Below, one piece after another: positions 1 through 7,055 of a DNA stretch of 17,296 bases; position 1 is the first letter of the stretch, and every line of letters begins with the position of its first letter. This DNA comes from JACRBK01 sp964427955 (GTDB lineage: Bacteria; Chloroflexota; Anaerolineae; Aggregatilineales; Aggregatilineaceae). The notes under the pieces were generated by a model. The model did no database searches and was not told the DNA's origin. It worked only from the letters and a program-made list of their open reading frames with translations. The translations under genes and the position numbers were made by a program. The stretch lies in NCBI GenBank assembly GCA_964427955.1, contig CAYRWY010000076.1, positions 1-17,296 on the forward strand, read 5' to 3'.

Positions 1-1471
1 TTTCCATCACCCAGTAATCTTCCCCGAATTCCTGCCCGTTCTGGATCATCGGCGTGGCGGCAGCGGTGAGCAGCGCGATCACGTACGGCTGCATCCGGTA
101 CCACTGCGTCGATCCGCGGTTGTCGCGCGCGCCCGCCTGCCAGGCCAGGTGCGAGTGATCGTGATTGCTCAAATAGCTGGTCGCCACCTTGTCGGGACCT
201 GGCAGCCAGCGCGAGGCGTTGAGCGCGCCCAGCAGCCGGGCGTCGATCTTCCAGTCCCACAGATAGCCGAAGCAGCACTGGTGCAGCGAGTTATCCCAAT
301 AGCTGGTAGCGGCGGTGGTATTGGTGACGTAGGCTGCTTCCAGGCTGATATGTTCCAGCGTCAGCGAGAAATGCTGCTGCTGCCCGGCCAGCGTATGCTC
401 CTGGATCTCGCGCAGCAGCCGGGGCAGGCCGTTGTCCACCCCGTTGATGTAGAAATTGACGGTATTGTCGAAGCGGAGGCCGTCGATTTTGAACTCGTCG
501 ATCCAGTAGAAGCACACGTCGCGGATGAATTCCTGGGTGCAGTTGTTGTGGAAGTCCAGGTCGAGCAGGCCGGGGAAGCCGCCCCCGAACTGACCCGCAT
601 AGGGGCACGCCTGCGGATTCTGGTAGAACCAGCGGTAGGCGAAGCCGTAGGCCACGTCGCTGACCGGCTCGGCGTCGCCCACGTGGTTGAACACCCCGTC
701 CATGATCACGTGGATGCCGCGCGCGTGGCACTCGCTGATCAGCGTCTTGAGCCACGACAGCTTTTCTTCCGGCTGATCGAGCGCGTTGACGTAGCGGTAT
801 TCGACGGCGAAATACTGGTACGGGTTGTAGCCCCAGTTGAAGCCTTCGCCGGGCCAGCACGTCCAGGGCATGAACAGGATGGCGTTGATGCCGAGATCGG
901 CCAGGTAGTCGAGCTTGTCGCAGACGGCGGCGATGGGCGCGCGGCTGCCGCGAAATTCGTCGGTGAAGTCGTCGATCATCAGCTCGTAGACGACCAGGTC
1001 GCGCAGCGGCTTACGCCCGCCCGCCAGCGGCGCGACCTGCTGGCCCCGGAACGACGTGCCGCCGATCACGAAGCCGGAATTCTGGTGCTCGCTGCCGCCG
1101 TAGCGGGCGCAGGGATCGCCGACCCACCGCCGGGTCCCATTTTCGAAGGTGACGAAATATTTGTACTGGTAAAAGCCGCGCTTCAGCTTCTCCGGCGTGC
1201 GCCAGCTCCACACCCAGCCCTGAGGATGGGGCGCGCGGACGAGCTGCGGGGCGGTCGGGAGGTCCCAGGGCACCGCCTGGAAGTCGCCGGCCACCTGGAT
1301 CGAGACGATCTTGGGATCGCCATAATCGGGGACGGGTTCGCCCTCTTTCGGATGGATCTCGTACTGGCTGGGATCGTGCGTCCGGTCGGGGAAGAATAAC
1401 TTGAACTCGACCTGTCCCTGGCGGCGGTTATCGCCCACCTGCCAGGCTCCGAACTGCTCGCTCATGTACAT
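1..1471 (-). CDS. GH13 alpha-amylase-family glycoside hydrolase (partial, C-terminus outside window)
   Basis: Reading the complementary strand from 1471 gives 490 uninterrupted codons running off the window edge. About the first 140 residues form a beta-rich, CBM48/early-set-like region, followed by a GH13 (beta/alpha)8 barrel. Seen: region I DGVFNHVG (D258, H263); region II GLRFDNTVNF with candidate nucleophile D335; region III LTLEHIS with candidate acid/base E373; region IV SNHDHS (H437, D438). The spacing and residues are those expected of an active alpha-glucan hydrolase or transglycosylase. The region III context lacks the more usual Gly-Glu pair, so the subfamily is uncertain (amylase, neopullulanase or branching-enzyme-like). 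There is no signal peptide, which implies cytoplasmic action. The start is ATG at 1471 with an upstream GGGAAGG; a second in-frame ATG two codons later (1465) is possible. It diverges from the ROK regulator, suggesting shared control of alpha-glucan use. Confidence 0.9.
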   Translation of the reverse strand, partial: MYMSEQFGAWQVGDNRRQGQVEFKLFFPDRTHDPSQYEIHPKEGEPVPDYGDPKIVSIQVAGDFQAVPWDLPTAPQLVRAPHPQGWVWSWRTPEKLKRGFYQYKYFVTFENGTRRWVGDPCARYGGSEHQNSGFVIGGTSFRGQQVAPLAGGRKPLRDLVVYELMIDDFTDEFRGSRAPIAAVCDKLDYLADLGINAILFMPWTCWPGEGFNWGYNPYQYFAVEYRYVNALDQPEEKLSWLKTLISECHARGIHVIMDGVFNHVGDAEPVSDVAYGFAYRWFYQNPQACPYAGQFGGGFPGLLDLDFHNNCTQEFIRDVCFYWIDEFKIDGLRFDNTVNFYINGVDNGLPRLLREIQEHTLAGQQQHFSLTLEHISLEAAYVTNTTAATSYWDNSLHQCCFGYLWDWKIDARLLGALNASRWLPGPDKVATSYLSNHDHSHLAWQAGARDNRGSTQWYRMQPYVIALLTAAATPMIQNGQEFGEDYWVME

Positions 1472-1509
1472 GGCCCACCTTCCCTCGAATGCATGTTACG
1501 GCACCTTTG

Positions 1510-1539
1510 ATCGTATCCGGCTTATCCGGTTCCGGCAAA
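1510..1539 (-). promoter_or_regulatory. Possible promoter of the GH13 gene
   Basis: On the complementary strand, TTTGCC (1539-1534) lies 18 bp from TACGAT (1515-1510), about 40 bp before the GH13 start. The match to sigma-70-type consensus is moderate. The same stretch carries two direct copies of TATCCGG (1514-1520 and 1523-1529) and a further CCGG at 1532-1535, which could be part of a regulator site. This is a weak call made because the gene needs a promoter in this short divergent gap. Confidence 0.3.
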
Positions 1540-1543
1540 GCTC

Positions 1544-1572
1544 TTGACAGCCGTCCAAAAGGGGAGTATGCT
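1544..1572 (+). promoter_or_regulatory. Sigma-70-type promoter of the ROK regulator operon
   Basis: A perfect TTGACA (-35, 1544-1549) is separated by exactly 17 bp from TATGCT (-10, 1567-1572). The start of transcription would be near 1579, leaving an unusually short leader of about 15 nt to the first ATG at 1594, or about 30 nt to the ATG at 1609. It is the strongest promoter by eye in the window and probably drives the regulator and, through a leaky attenuator, the import and hydrolase genes. Confidence 0.75.
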
Positions 1573-1575
1573 ACC

Positions 1576-1611
1576 CATAACTTATTTCACTGAATGATGA
1601 AAGTTGTTATG
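1576..1611 (+). promoter_or_regulatory. Inverted-repeat operator candidate over the ROK gene start
   Basis: Left arm CATAACTTATTTCA (1576-1589) and right arm TGAAAGTTGTTATG (1598-1611) pair at 11 of 14 positions around an 8-bp spacer. The three mismatches sit together in the middle of each arm. The element begins 4 bp after the -10 box, covers the predicted transcription start and spans both candidate start codons (1594 and 1609). ROK/NagC/XylR repressors bind AT-rich palindromes, so this is a natural autoregulatory operator. It could alternatively fold as an RNA hairpin over the start codon. Confidence 0.55.
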
Positions 1612-2829
1612 AACAAACCACGCCGCGCCAATCGCGATTTGATCAAGGCCATGAACCGCAACCTGGTGTTGAACATCGTGCGGAGTCAGGGGCCGCTGTC
1701 GCGTACCCAGTTGACCGAAATCTCCGGGCTGAGCGTGGGAGCCGTGTCGCAGATCACCAGCGACCTGATCGACGAAAGCTGGCTGATGGAAGTGGGCGAA
1801 AGCGACTATACCGGCGGGCGGCGGCAGGTCATGCTCAGCTTGAACCCGCACGCCGGGTACGTCGTCGGGCTGAAGCTCATGGAAGATCGGGCCGTGTGCG
1901 CGGTGACCGATCTGGAAGCCACCGTGCTCAACTACGTCGAGCAGCCTGTCAACAGCGATCACAGCTACCAGGCGGTCGCGGCGGCATTGGCCCGTATCGT
2001 CAACGCCGCGCTGAACGAAGCCCAGGTCCCACGCCAACGCGTGCGCGGGGTCGGCATCGGGCTGGCGGGCGTGATCGACACTCAGACCGGCGTGGTCCAC
2101 TACTCTCCCTTTTTCCACTGGAAAGATGCTCCGCTGGCCCAGGCGTTAGCCCGCCAGCTTGACCTCCCGGTCTACCTCGAAAACGACGTCAACACCCTGA
2201 CCATCACCGAGCAGTTGTTTGGAGCGGGCCATACGCGCGCCGATTTCGCCGTGATGACGGTCGGGCGCGGCATCGGCCTGGGCATGGTCTTGAATCACCA
2301 GATCTACCGGGGCACGCACGGCGGTGTGGGCGAGTTGGGACACCTGACCCTGGTGCCGGATGGCCCGCCGTGTGACTGTGGCAAGCGCGGCTGTCTCGAA
2401 GCGTTAGCCGCCGATCCCGCCGTCCTGCGCGATTTGCGCGAGGCCGCGGTCGGGCGGTCCACCCTGCTCACCCCGGAAGCGACCATCGCCGACGTGATCG
2501 ACGCCGCCAACCAGGGGGACGCCCTGGCGCGCGAAGGGTTGGAGCGCAGCGGGCGCTACCTGGGGCTGGGGCTGTCGGTCGTGATCAACATTCTAAGCCC
2601 GTCGCTGATCATCATCAGCGGCGAAGGTGTGGCCGCCGGGGATCACCGCCTGCGGCCCATGTTCGAGACGATGCGCGCGCATACCTTCAACGGGCTGCTC
2701 GATCACGTCCAGACGCTCGTCAAACCCACCGACGACCAGGCGTGGGCGCGCGGCGCGGCGGGGTTGGTGGTCGGCAAGCTGTTCGAATCGCCGCTGATCG
2801 AAGAACCGCATAAAGTCCGAGCAGAGTGA
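1594..2829 (+). CDS. ROK-family transcriptional repressor (NagC/XylR type)
   Basis: A 411-residue protein of usual ROK-repressor length. An N-terminal winged helix-turn-helix (about residues 14-68, with PLSRTQLTEISGLSVGAVSQ) precedes an ASKHA sugar-kinase-like domain. Seen in order: GVGIGLAGVID, LENDVNTLT, GIGLGM, GELGHL (about 245-250), and the zinc motif CDCGKRGC with Cys260, 262 and 267. Family members bind DNA as dimers and are released by a sugar or sugar phosphate. Context points to a ligand from alpha-glucan breakdown, for example maltose, isomaltose or glucose. It heads the importer and hydrolase operon and diverges from the GH13 gene. Neither ATG 1594 nor the alternative ATG 1609 has a good ribosome site; 1609 would give a more typical N-terminus. 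Confidence 0.93.
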   Translation: MMKVVMNKPRRANRDLIKAMNRNLVLNIVRSQGPLSRTQLTEISGLSVGAVSQITSDLIDESWLMEVGESDYTGGRRQVMLSLNPHAGYVVGLKLMEDRAVCAVTDLEATVLNYVEQPVNSDHSYQAVAAALARIVNAALNEAQVPRQRVRGVGIGLAGVIDTQTGVVHYSPFFHWKDAPLAQALARQLDLPVYLENDVNTLTITEQLFGAGHTRADFAVMTVGRGIGLGMVLNHQIYRGTHGGVGELGHLTLVPDGPPCDCGKRGCLEALAADPAVLRDLREAAVGRSTLLTPEATIADVIDAANQGDALAREGLERSGRYLGLGLSVVINILSPSLIIISGEGVAAGDHRLRPMFETMRAHTFNGLLDHVQTLVKPTDDQAWARGAAGLVVGKLFESPLIEEPHKVRAE

Positions 2830-2846
2830 TCCCACTCTCTTTTTTT
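2823..2846 (+). terminator. Weak intrinsic terminator/attenuator overlapping the ROK stop codon
   Basis: AGAGTG (2823-2828) pairs with CACTCT (2833-2838) around an ATCC loop, followed by a run of seven T (2840-2846). The stop codon TGA (2827-2829) lies inside the hairpin. The stem is only 6 bp, so termination is probably partial. The following gap (2847-2875) is too short to hold a clear separate promoter, so the importer genes probably depend on read-through, which would lower or condition their expression relative to the repressor. Confidence 0.5.
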
Positions 2847-2875
2847 GACCAAGTTTCTTTTTTGAGTGAAGAAAG

Positions 2876-3769
2876 ATGGCAGGCATGGCAGGTAACCGGG
2901 GATTACGCAAATGGGGCTGGGTGATCTTCTTCCTGGCTCCCAGCCTGGCCGGGCTGCTGGTGTTCGTGCTGGGGCCGATCCTGTATTCGCTGCGGCTGAC
3001 GCTCTACGATTGGAATCTGCTGACGGCGGCGAAATTCGTCGGGTTCGACAACTTCGTCGAGCTTTACCACGACTCGCAGTTCTGGCTGGCGTTCAGACAT
3101 ACCCTGGTGTTCATCGGATTCTACATCCCGGCGGTGCTGATCCTGGCGCTGGGGCTGGCGATGCTGCTCAACCAACCGCTCAAGGGCGTCGCCTTTTTCC
3201 GCGCGGCGTCGTTCGTCCCGGTGGTGTCGTCCTGGGTGGTGGTGGCGCTGATCTGGAAGTGGATTTTCAACCCGAAATATGGCCTGCTGAATTACTTTCT
3301 CGCCCAGATCGGCATTCACGGCCCCAACTGGCTGTTTGATCCCAACACCTCGCTGTACGCCGTCATCATCGCCAGCGTGTGGAAAGACGTCGGCTTCGTG
3401 GGGGTGATGTTCCTGGCCGGGCTGCAAGGCATCTCTGATACCTATTACGAAGCCGCCAAGATCGACGGGGCCAGGCGCTGGCAGCAGACGCGCTACATCA
3501 CCCTGCCGCTGCTGACGCCGACCACCTTTTTCGCCCTGATCATTTCGCTGATCAACTCCTTCCAGGTGTTCGAGCAGGTCTGGCTGATGCCGGAACGCTT
3601 CGCCCAGACCGGCGCGAATGTCGTGGTGGTCGAGATCGTCAATAACGCCTTCCGCTACAACCGCATGGGCTATGCCGCCACCATGTCGTGGGTGCTGTTC
3701 GCCGTCATCTTCGCCATTACGCTCGTCCAGTTGGGCTTTCAGAAACGGTGGGTGCATTACGACCTATGA
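2876..3769 (+). CDS. MalF-type sugar ABC transporter permease
   Basis: A 297-residue integral membrane protein with about six hydrophobic segments and the cytoplasmic EAA loop of binding-protein-dependent permeases (EAAKIDGARRWQQTRYITLP, starting near residue 192), which docks the ATPase. Length and the WKWIFNPKYGLLNY signature fit the MalF/LacF/UgpA group of the CUT1 carbohydrate uptake family. It overlaps the next permease by 4 nt (ATGA), so the two are translationally coupled and probably form a heterodimeric channel. Starts at 2876 or 2885 (ATG) are both possible; GTGAAG and GAAAG lie just upstream. Substrate is not visible in the sequence; the flanking GH13, GH15 and GH31 enzymes suggest maltodextrins or isomalto-oligosaccharides. 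Confidence 0.94.
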   Translation: MAGMAGNRGLRKWGWVIFFLAPSLAGLLVFVLGPILYSLRLTLYDWNLLTAAKFVGFDNFVELYHDSQFWLAFRHTLVFIGFYIPAVLILALGLAMLLNQPLKGVAFFRAASFVPVVSSWVVVALIWKWIFNPKYGLLNYFLAQIGIHGPNWLFDPNTSLYAVIIASVWKDVGFVGVMFLAGLQGISDTYYEAAKIDGARRWQQTRYITLPLLTPTTFFALIISLINSFQVFEQVWLMPERFAQTGANVVVVEIVNNAFRYNRMGYAATMSWVLFAVIFAITLVQLGFQKRWVHYDL

Positions 3770-4650
3770 GCACAACCACGGCCTTTCAATCGCACGTCTC
3801 GCGAAGTTCCTGGCCGGACCGGCTGCGAACCCACCTGCTGCGCGACCTGATGTACCTGGCGCTGACCGTCATGGCGATCACCATGCTGCTGCCCTTCTTC
3901 TGGATGTTGAGCACGTCGCTCAAGCAGCAGGAGTACATCCTGCGCGCCAAGCCGCAGTTCATTCCCGATCCCGTGAGCCTGAACAGCTACACTGACCTGT
4001 TCGATCTCATGCCCATCGACCGGATGCTGCTCAACAGCCTGGTCGTCGCGCTCGCCGGGACCGCCGGGCAGGTGCTCGTTTCGGCGATGGCAGCCTATGC
4101 CTTTGCCCGCATGGAATGGCGCGGGCGCAATGCCGTTTTTATGCTGTACCTCATGACGATGATGGTCCCCAGCCAGGTGACGCTGATTCCGCTGTTCATC
4201 CTGATCCGCCAGCTCGGCTGGGTCAACACCTACCAGGGCTTGATTCTGCCGGGACTGTTCAGCGCGTTCGGCACCTTCCTGATGCGGCAGGCGTTCCTCA
4301 GCCTCCCCCGCGACCTGGAAGAAGCCGCCTTCATGGACGGCGCGAATCATTTCACGGTGTTCTGGCGGGTGATCCTGCCGCTGTCCAAACCGGCGATGGC
4401 GACGCTCTCCGTCTTGAGTTTCATGCAGTTCTGGAATTCGTATCTCTGGCCGTTATTCGTCGCCCGGCAGGACATCTACATGACGCTGCCGGTCGGCTTA
4501 GCCAAGTTGCAAGGAGGTCCGAGAGCATTGACGCAGTGGAATATGGTGATGGCCGGGGCCGTTATCACCGTACTCCCGATCCTGATCGCCTACCTGTTGG
4601 CCCAAAAGTGGTTTATCCGCAGTGTTACGCTGAGCGGTATCAAAGGTTAG
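3766..4650 (+). CDS. MalG-type sugar ABC transporter permease
   Basis: 294 residues from ATG 3766, which overlaps the preceding stop as ATGA. The frame is open further upstream (ATG 3688), but that would bury about 80 bp of the first permease and is rejected. Six hydrophobic segments are apparent. The EAA loop (LEEAAFMDGANHFTVFWRVI, near residue 185) and the C-terminal WFIRSVTLSGIKG tail are typical of MalG-type CUT1 permeases; the tail in this family contacts the ATPase. It pairs with the upstream permease and is followed 25 nt later by the binding-protein gene. No ATPase gene is in the operon, so a shared MalK/MsmX-type ATPase encoded elsewhere probably powers the complex. Confidence 0.94.
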   Translation: MSTTTAFQSHVSRSSWPDRLRTHLLRDLMYLALTVMAITMLLPFFWMLSTSLKQQEYILRAKPQFIPDPVSLNSYTDLFDLMPIDRMLLNSLVVALAGTAGQVLVSAMAAYAFARMEWRGRNAVFMLYLMTMMVPSQVTLIPLFILIRQLGWVNTYQGLILPGLFSAFGTFLMRQAFLSLPRDLEEAAFMDGANHFTVFWRVILPLSKPAMATLSVLSFMQFWNSYLWPLFVARQDIYMTLPVGLAKLQGGPRALTQWNMVMAGAVITVLPILIAYLLAQKWFIRSVTLSGIKG

Positions 4651-4675
4651 AACGTCTGATAAGGAGAAATCTGCT

Positions 4676-5905
4676 ATGTCTCGTAAATTGTTCATCGTGG
4701 GCTTGATCGTCGTGACCCTGATCGGCCTGGTGCCGACCACCAGCTTCGCGCGCGAAACGCAAACCATCCGCTACTTCAACTTCTCGTCCGATCCCGATCA
4801 CGTGGAAGACCTGGCGACCATCGTGGCGGCCTTCGAAGCTGAGCACCCCGACATCAAGGTCGAGGTCAGCAGCGCCCCCTTCGCCGATTACTTCACGCTG
4901 CTCCAGGCGGACTTCGCGGGCGGGAAACCGGCGGACGTGATCGAACTGAACTATGAGAACTTCGTCAGCTACGCGGCGAACGGCGTCCTGGCGGACGTCA
5001 GCAGCTACCTGAGCGCCGACGCGCCCTACTATCCGCGCGCCCTGGAAGCTTTCCAGTACAACGGCCAGCAGTTGGCCCTGCCCGAAACGTTCTCGACCGT
5101 GCTGCTGTTCTACAACAAGGACCTCTTCGACCAGGCCGGGATTGCCTATCCGACCCCCGAATGGACCTGGGACGATGCCATGACCGCCGCCAAGGCGATC
5201 CGCGCGCTGGGCGATGATATCTGGGGGATTTACTCGCCGATCCAGTTCTGGGAATTCTACAAGAAAGCCGCCCAGAATGACTGCGCGTTCTTCAATGCCG
5301 ACCAGACCGAATCTACCATCAATTCCGAAGCGTGCGTCGGGGCGCTCGACACTATGCTCAGCTTCGTGAACGAAGACGTCATGCCCGATACGGCGGAGTT
5401 GGCCGGTGTGGCGAACGAAGACTTGTTCAGCCAGGGTAAGCTCGGTATGGACGTCATCGGCATCTGGATGTTCGCGGCCTTCAAAGATGCGCCCTTCGCC
5501 TGGGACGTTCAGCTTGAACCCGCCATGCTGCACCAGGGCCACCACTTCTTCTCGAACGGCGTCGCCGTCACGGCGGACAGCAAGTACCCCGAAGCGGCGG
5601 CGGCCTGGGCGCAGTATTTGACCGCCAGCGAAACCGCGGCTAAGCTCCGCGTCGAAAAGGGCTGGGAACTGCCCGCGCTCGACAAGCCCGAATACTTCCA
5701 GGCGTATCTGGAGCAGACTCCTCCGGCCAACCGGGCCGCGGTCTTCCAGGCACTCGAAAGCCCGGTCGTCCCGCCCGTGATCGTGCGTCAGGCGGAGATG
5801 CAGGACGCCGTCAATGCCGTGCTCGACGCGGCGGCGAACGGCCAGATCGATGCTCAGGCCGCGCTCGACAGCGCCAAAGAGCAAATTGACGCGCTCCTGA
5901 AGTAA
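4676..5905 (+). CDS. Family 1 extracellular sugar-binding protein of the CUT1 importer
   Basis: A 409-residue protein with a Sec signal peptide (hydrophobic stretch about residues 5-20, likely cleavage after SFA near residue 25). The mature part begins with a beta strand and a helix (RYFNFSSDPDHVEDLATIVA, then FEAEHPDIKVEV), a pattern typical of the MalE/SBP_bac_1 fold. It captures oligosaccharide outside the membrane and delivers it to the two upstream permeases. A strong ribosome site AAGGAG (4661-4666) lies 9 nt before ATG 4676. There is no lipobox cysteine, which is unusual if the envelope has a single membrane. A stem-loop follows the stop codon and may stabilise the message, giving binding protein in excess over permease. 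Confidence 0.92.
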   Translation: MSRKLFIVGLIVVTLIGLVPTTSFARETQTIRYFNFSSDPDHVEDLATIVAAFEAEHPDIKVEVSSAPFADYFTLLQADFAGGKPADVIELNYENFVSYAANGVLADVSSYLSADAPYYPRALEAFQYNGQQLALPETFSTVLLFYNKDLFDQAGIAYPTPEWTWDDAMTAAKAIRALGDDIWGIYSPIQFWEFYKKAAQNDCAFFNADQTESTINSEACVGALDTMLSFVNEDVMPDTAELAGVANEDLFSQGKLGMDVIGIWMFAAFKDAPFAWDVQLEPAMLHQGHHFFSNGVAVTADSKYPEAAAAWAQYLTASETAAKLRVEKGWELPALDKPEYFQAYLEQTPPANRAAVFQALESPVVPPVIVRQAEMQDAVNAVLDAAANGQIDAQAALDSAKEQIDALLK

Positions 5906-5920
5906 CTGGTTCGGATTCTG

Positions 5921-5950
5921 CTGCGGGGACGGGGTGACCTGCCCCCGCAG
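5921..5950 (+). other. Stem-loop after the binding-protein gene (mRNA stabiliser or partial terminator)
   Basis: CTGCGGGG (5921-5928) pairs perfectly with CCCCGCAG (5943-5950) across a 14-nt loop. No T run follows, so it is not a standard intrinsic terminator. In maltose-type operons hairpins at this place often protect the upstream binding-protein mRNA and reduce expression of downstream genes; that role is inferred here. Confidence 0.5.
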
Positions 5951-5978
5951 TGTGATCTCCTATTGAAATGAAACTGCC

Positions 5979-7055
5979 ATGAACCTGCACCAATCGAGTC
6001 TGCACGTCATTCGCAGCGGCCAGTCCGCCACCGGCGCCTATGTCGCTTCGCCGAGCTTTTCGCAGTACGGCTACTGCTGGCTGCGGGATGGCACCTGGAT
6101 CGCCTATGGGATGGACTGCGCCGGTCAGCACGACAGCGCGCAGGCCTTCTACCGTTGGGTGTGCCGCACGCTCGAACGCCAGCGCCCCCGCGTGGACCGC
6201 CTGTTGGAGAAAAAAGCGCGCGGCGAGCCATATGCCGACCCGGATTACCTGCCGACGCGCTTTACGCTGGACGGCCAGGTCAGCGAAGATGACTGGGGAA
6301 ACTTCCAGCTCGATGGGTACGGGACCTGGCTGTGGGGGCTGGTCGAGCACGTGCGGCTGACCGGCGACGAAGCGCTGTGGATCGCCGCGCGGCCTGCCGT
6401 GGAACTGACCGTGCGCTACCTCGACGCCCTGTGGTCGGTCCCTAATTATGACTGCTGGGAAGAACATCCCGACCAGATCCATATCAGCACCCTGGCCGCG
6501 CTGTACGGCGGGCTGCAAGCCGTTCAGGACCGCGATCCGTTGCTCGTGTCGGGCGGGCTGCCCGGCGCGATCCGGGACTATGCGCTGCGCGTGGGGACGG
6601 CGCGGGATGGACACCTGGTCAAATACCTGGGCAGCGACGCCGTAGACGCCAACCTGCTCTGGACGGCGCTCCCGTACCGGCTGGTCGAAGTCACCGATCC
6701 GCGCTTTACGGCGACGCTGGCCCGCATCGAGCGCGATCTGCACCGTCCCGGCGGCGGAGTCTACCGCTACGCCGCGGACGTATACTACGGCGGCGGCGAA
6801 TGGCCGCTGCTGACGGCCTGGTTAGGCTGGGCCTATGTCGAATTGGGGCGGATCGAGGAGGCGCGCGCACTGCGGCGCTGGATCGAAGCGCAGGTCACCC
6901 CTACGGGTGAGCTGGCCGAGCAGGCGCTCGATCACCTGCTGCATCCTGAGCACCGGGTGGAATGGGAAGCCCGCTGGGGGACCAATGCCTGCCCGCTGCT
7001 GTGGTCCCACGCCATGTACCTGATCCTCGAAGCCCTCTTGGAGAAACGCGCGTGA
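5979..7055 (+). CDS. GH15 glucoamylase-type glycoside hydrolase (catalytic domain only)
   Basis: A 358-residue protein of the (alpha/alpha)6-barrel type. Typical GH15 landmarks are present in order: an N-terminal GAYVASPSFSQYGYCWLRDG, the substrate-binding DDWGNFQLDGYG, the general acid region DCWEE (E161 and E162), and a C-terminal TGELAEQ (candidate catalytic base E314) followed by PLLWSHAMYL. GH15 enzymes release glucose from non-reducing ends of alpha-1,4 or alpha-1,6 glucans, or split trehalose. The N-terminal beta-sandwich domain usual in bacterial glucoamylases is absent and there is no signal peptide, so it probably trims imported oligosaccharides in the cytoplasm. The ATG at 5979 lacks a strong ribosome site. 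Its stop overlaps the GH31 start (GTGA). Substrate specificity cannot be read from the sequence. Confidence 0.85.
   Translation: MNLHQSSLHVIRSGQSATGAYVASPSFSQYGYCWLRDGTWIAYGMDCAGQHDSAQAFYRWVCRTLERQRPRVDRLLEKKARGEPYADPDYLPTRFTLDGQVSEDDWGNFQLDGYGTWLWGLVEHVRLTGDEALWIAARPAVELTVRYLDALWSVPNYDCWEEHPDQIHISTLAALYGGLQAVQDRDPLLVSGGLPGAIRDYALRVGTARDGHLVKYLGSDAVDANLLWTALPYRLVEVTDPRFTATLARIERDLHRPGGGVYRYAADVYYGGGEWPLLTAWLGWAYVELGRIEEARALRRWIEAQVTPTGELAEQALDHLLHPEHRVEWEARWGTNACPLLWSHAMYLILEALLEKRA

Noticed and set aside
149..1399. Long open frame on the + strand opposite the GH13 gene
   Set aside because: The complementary strand encodes all four GH13 catalytic motifs over the same bases; the + frame gives a compositionally biased protein with no recognisable domain and has no ribosome site.
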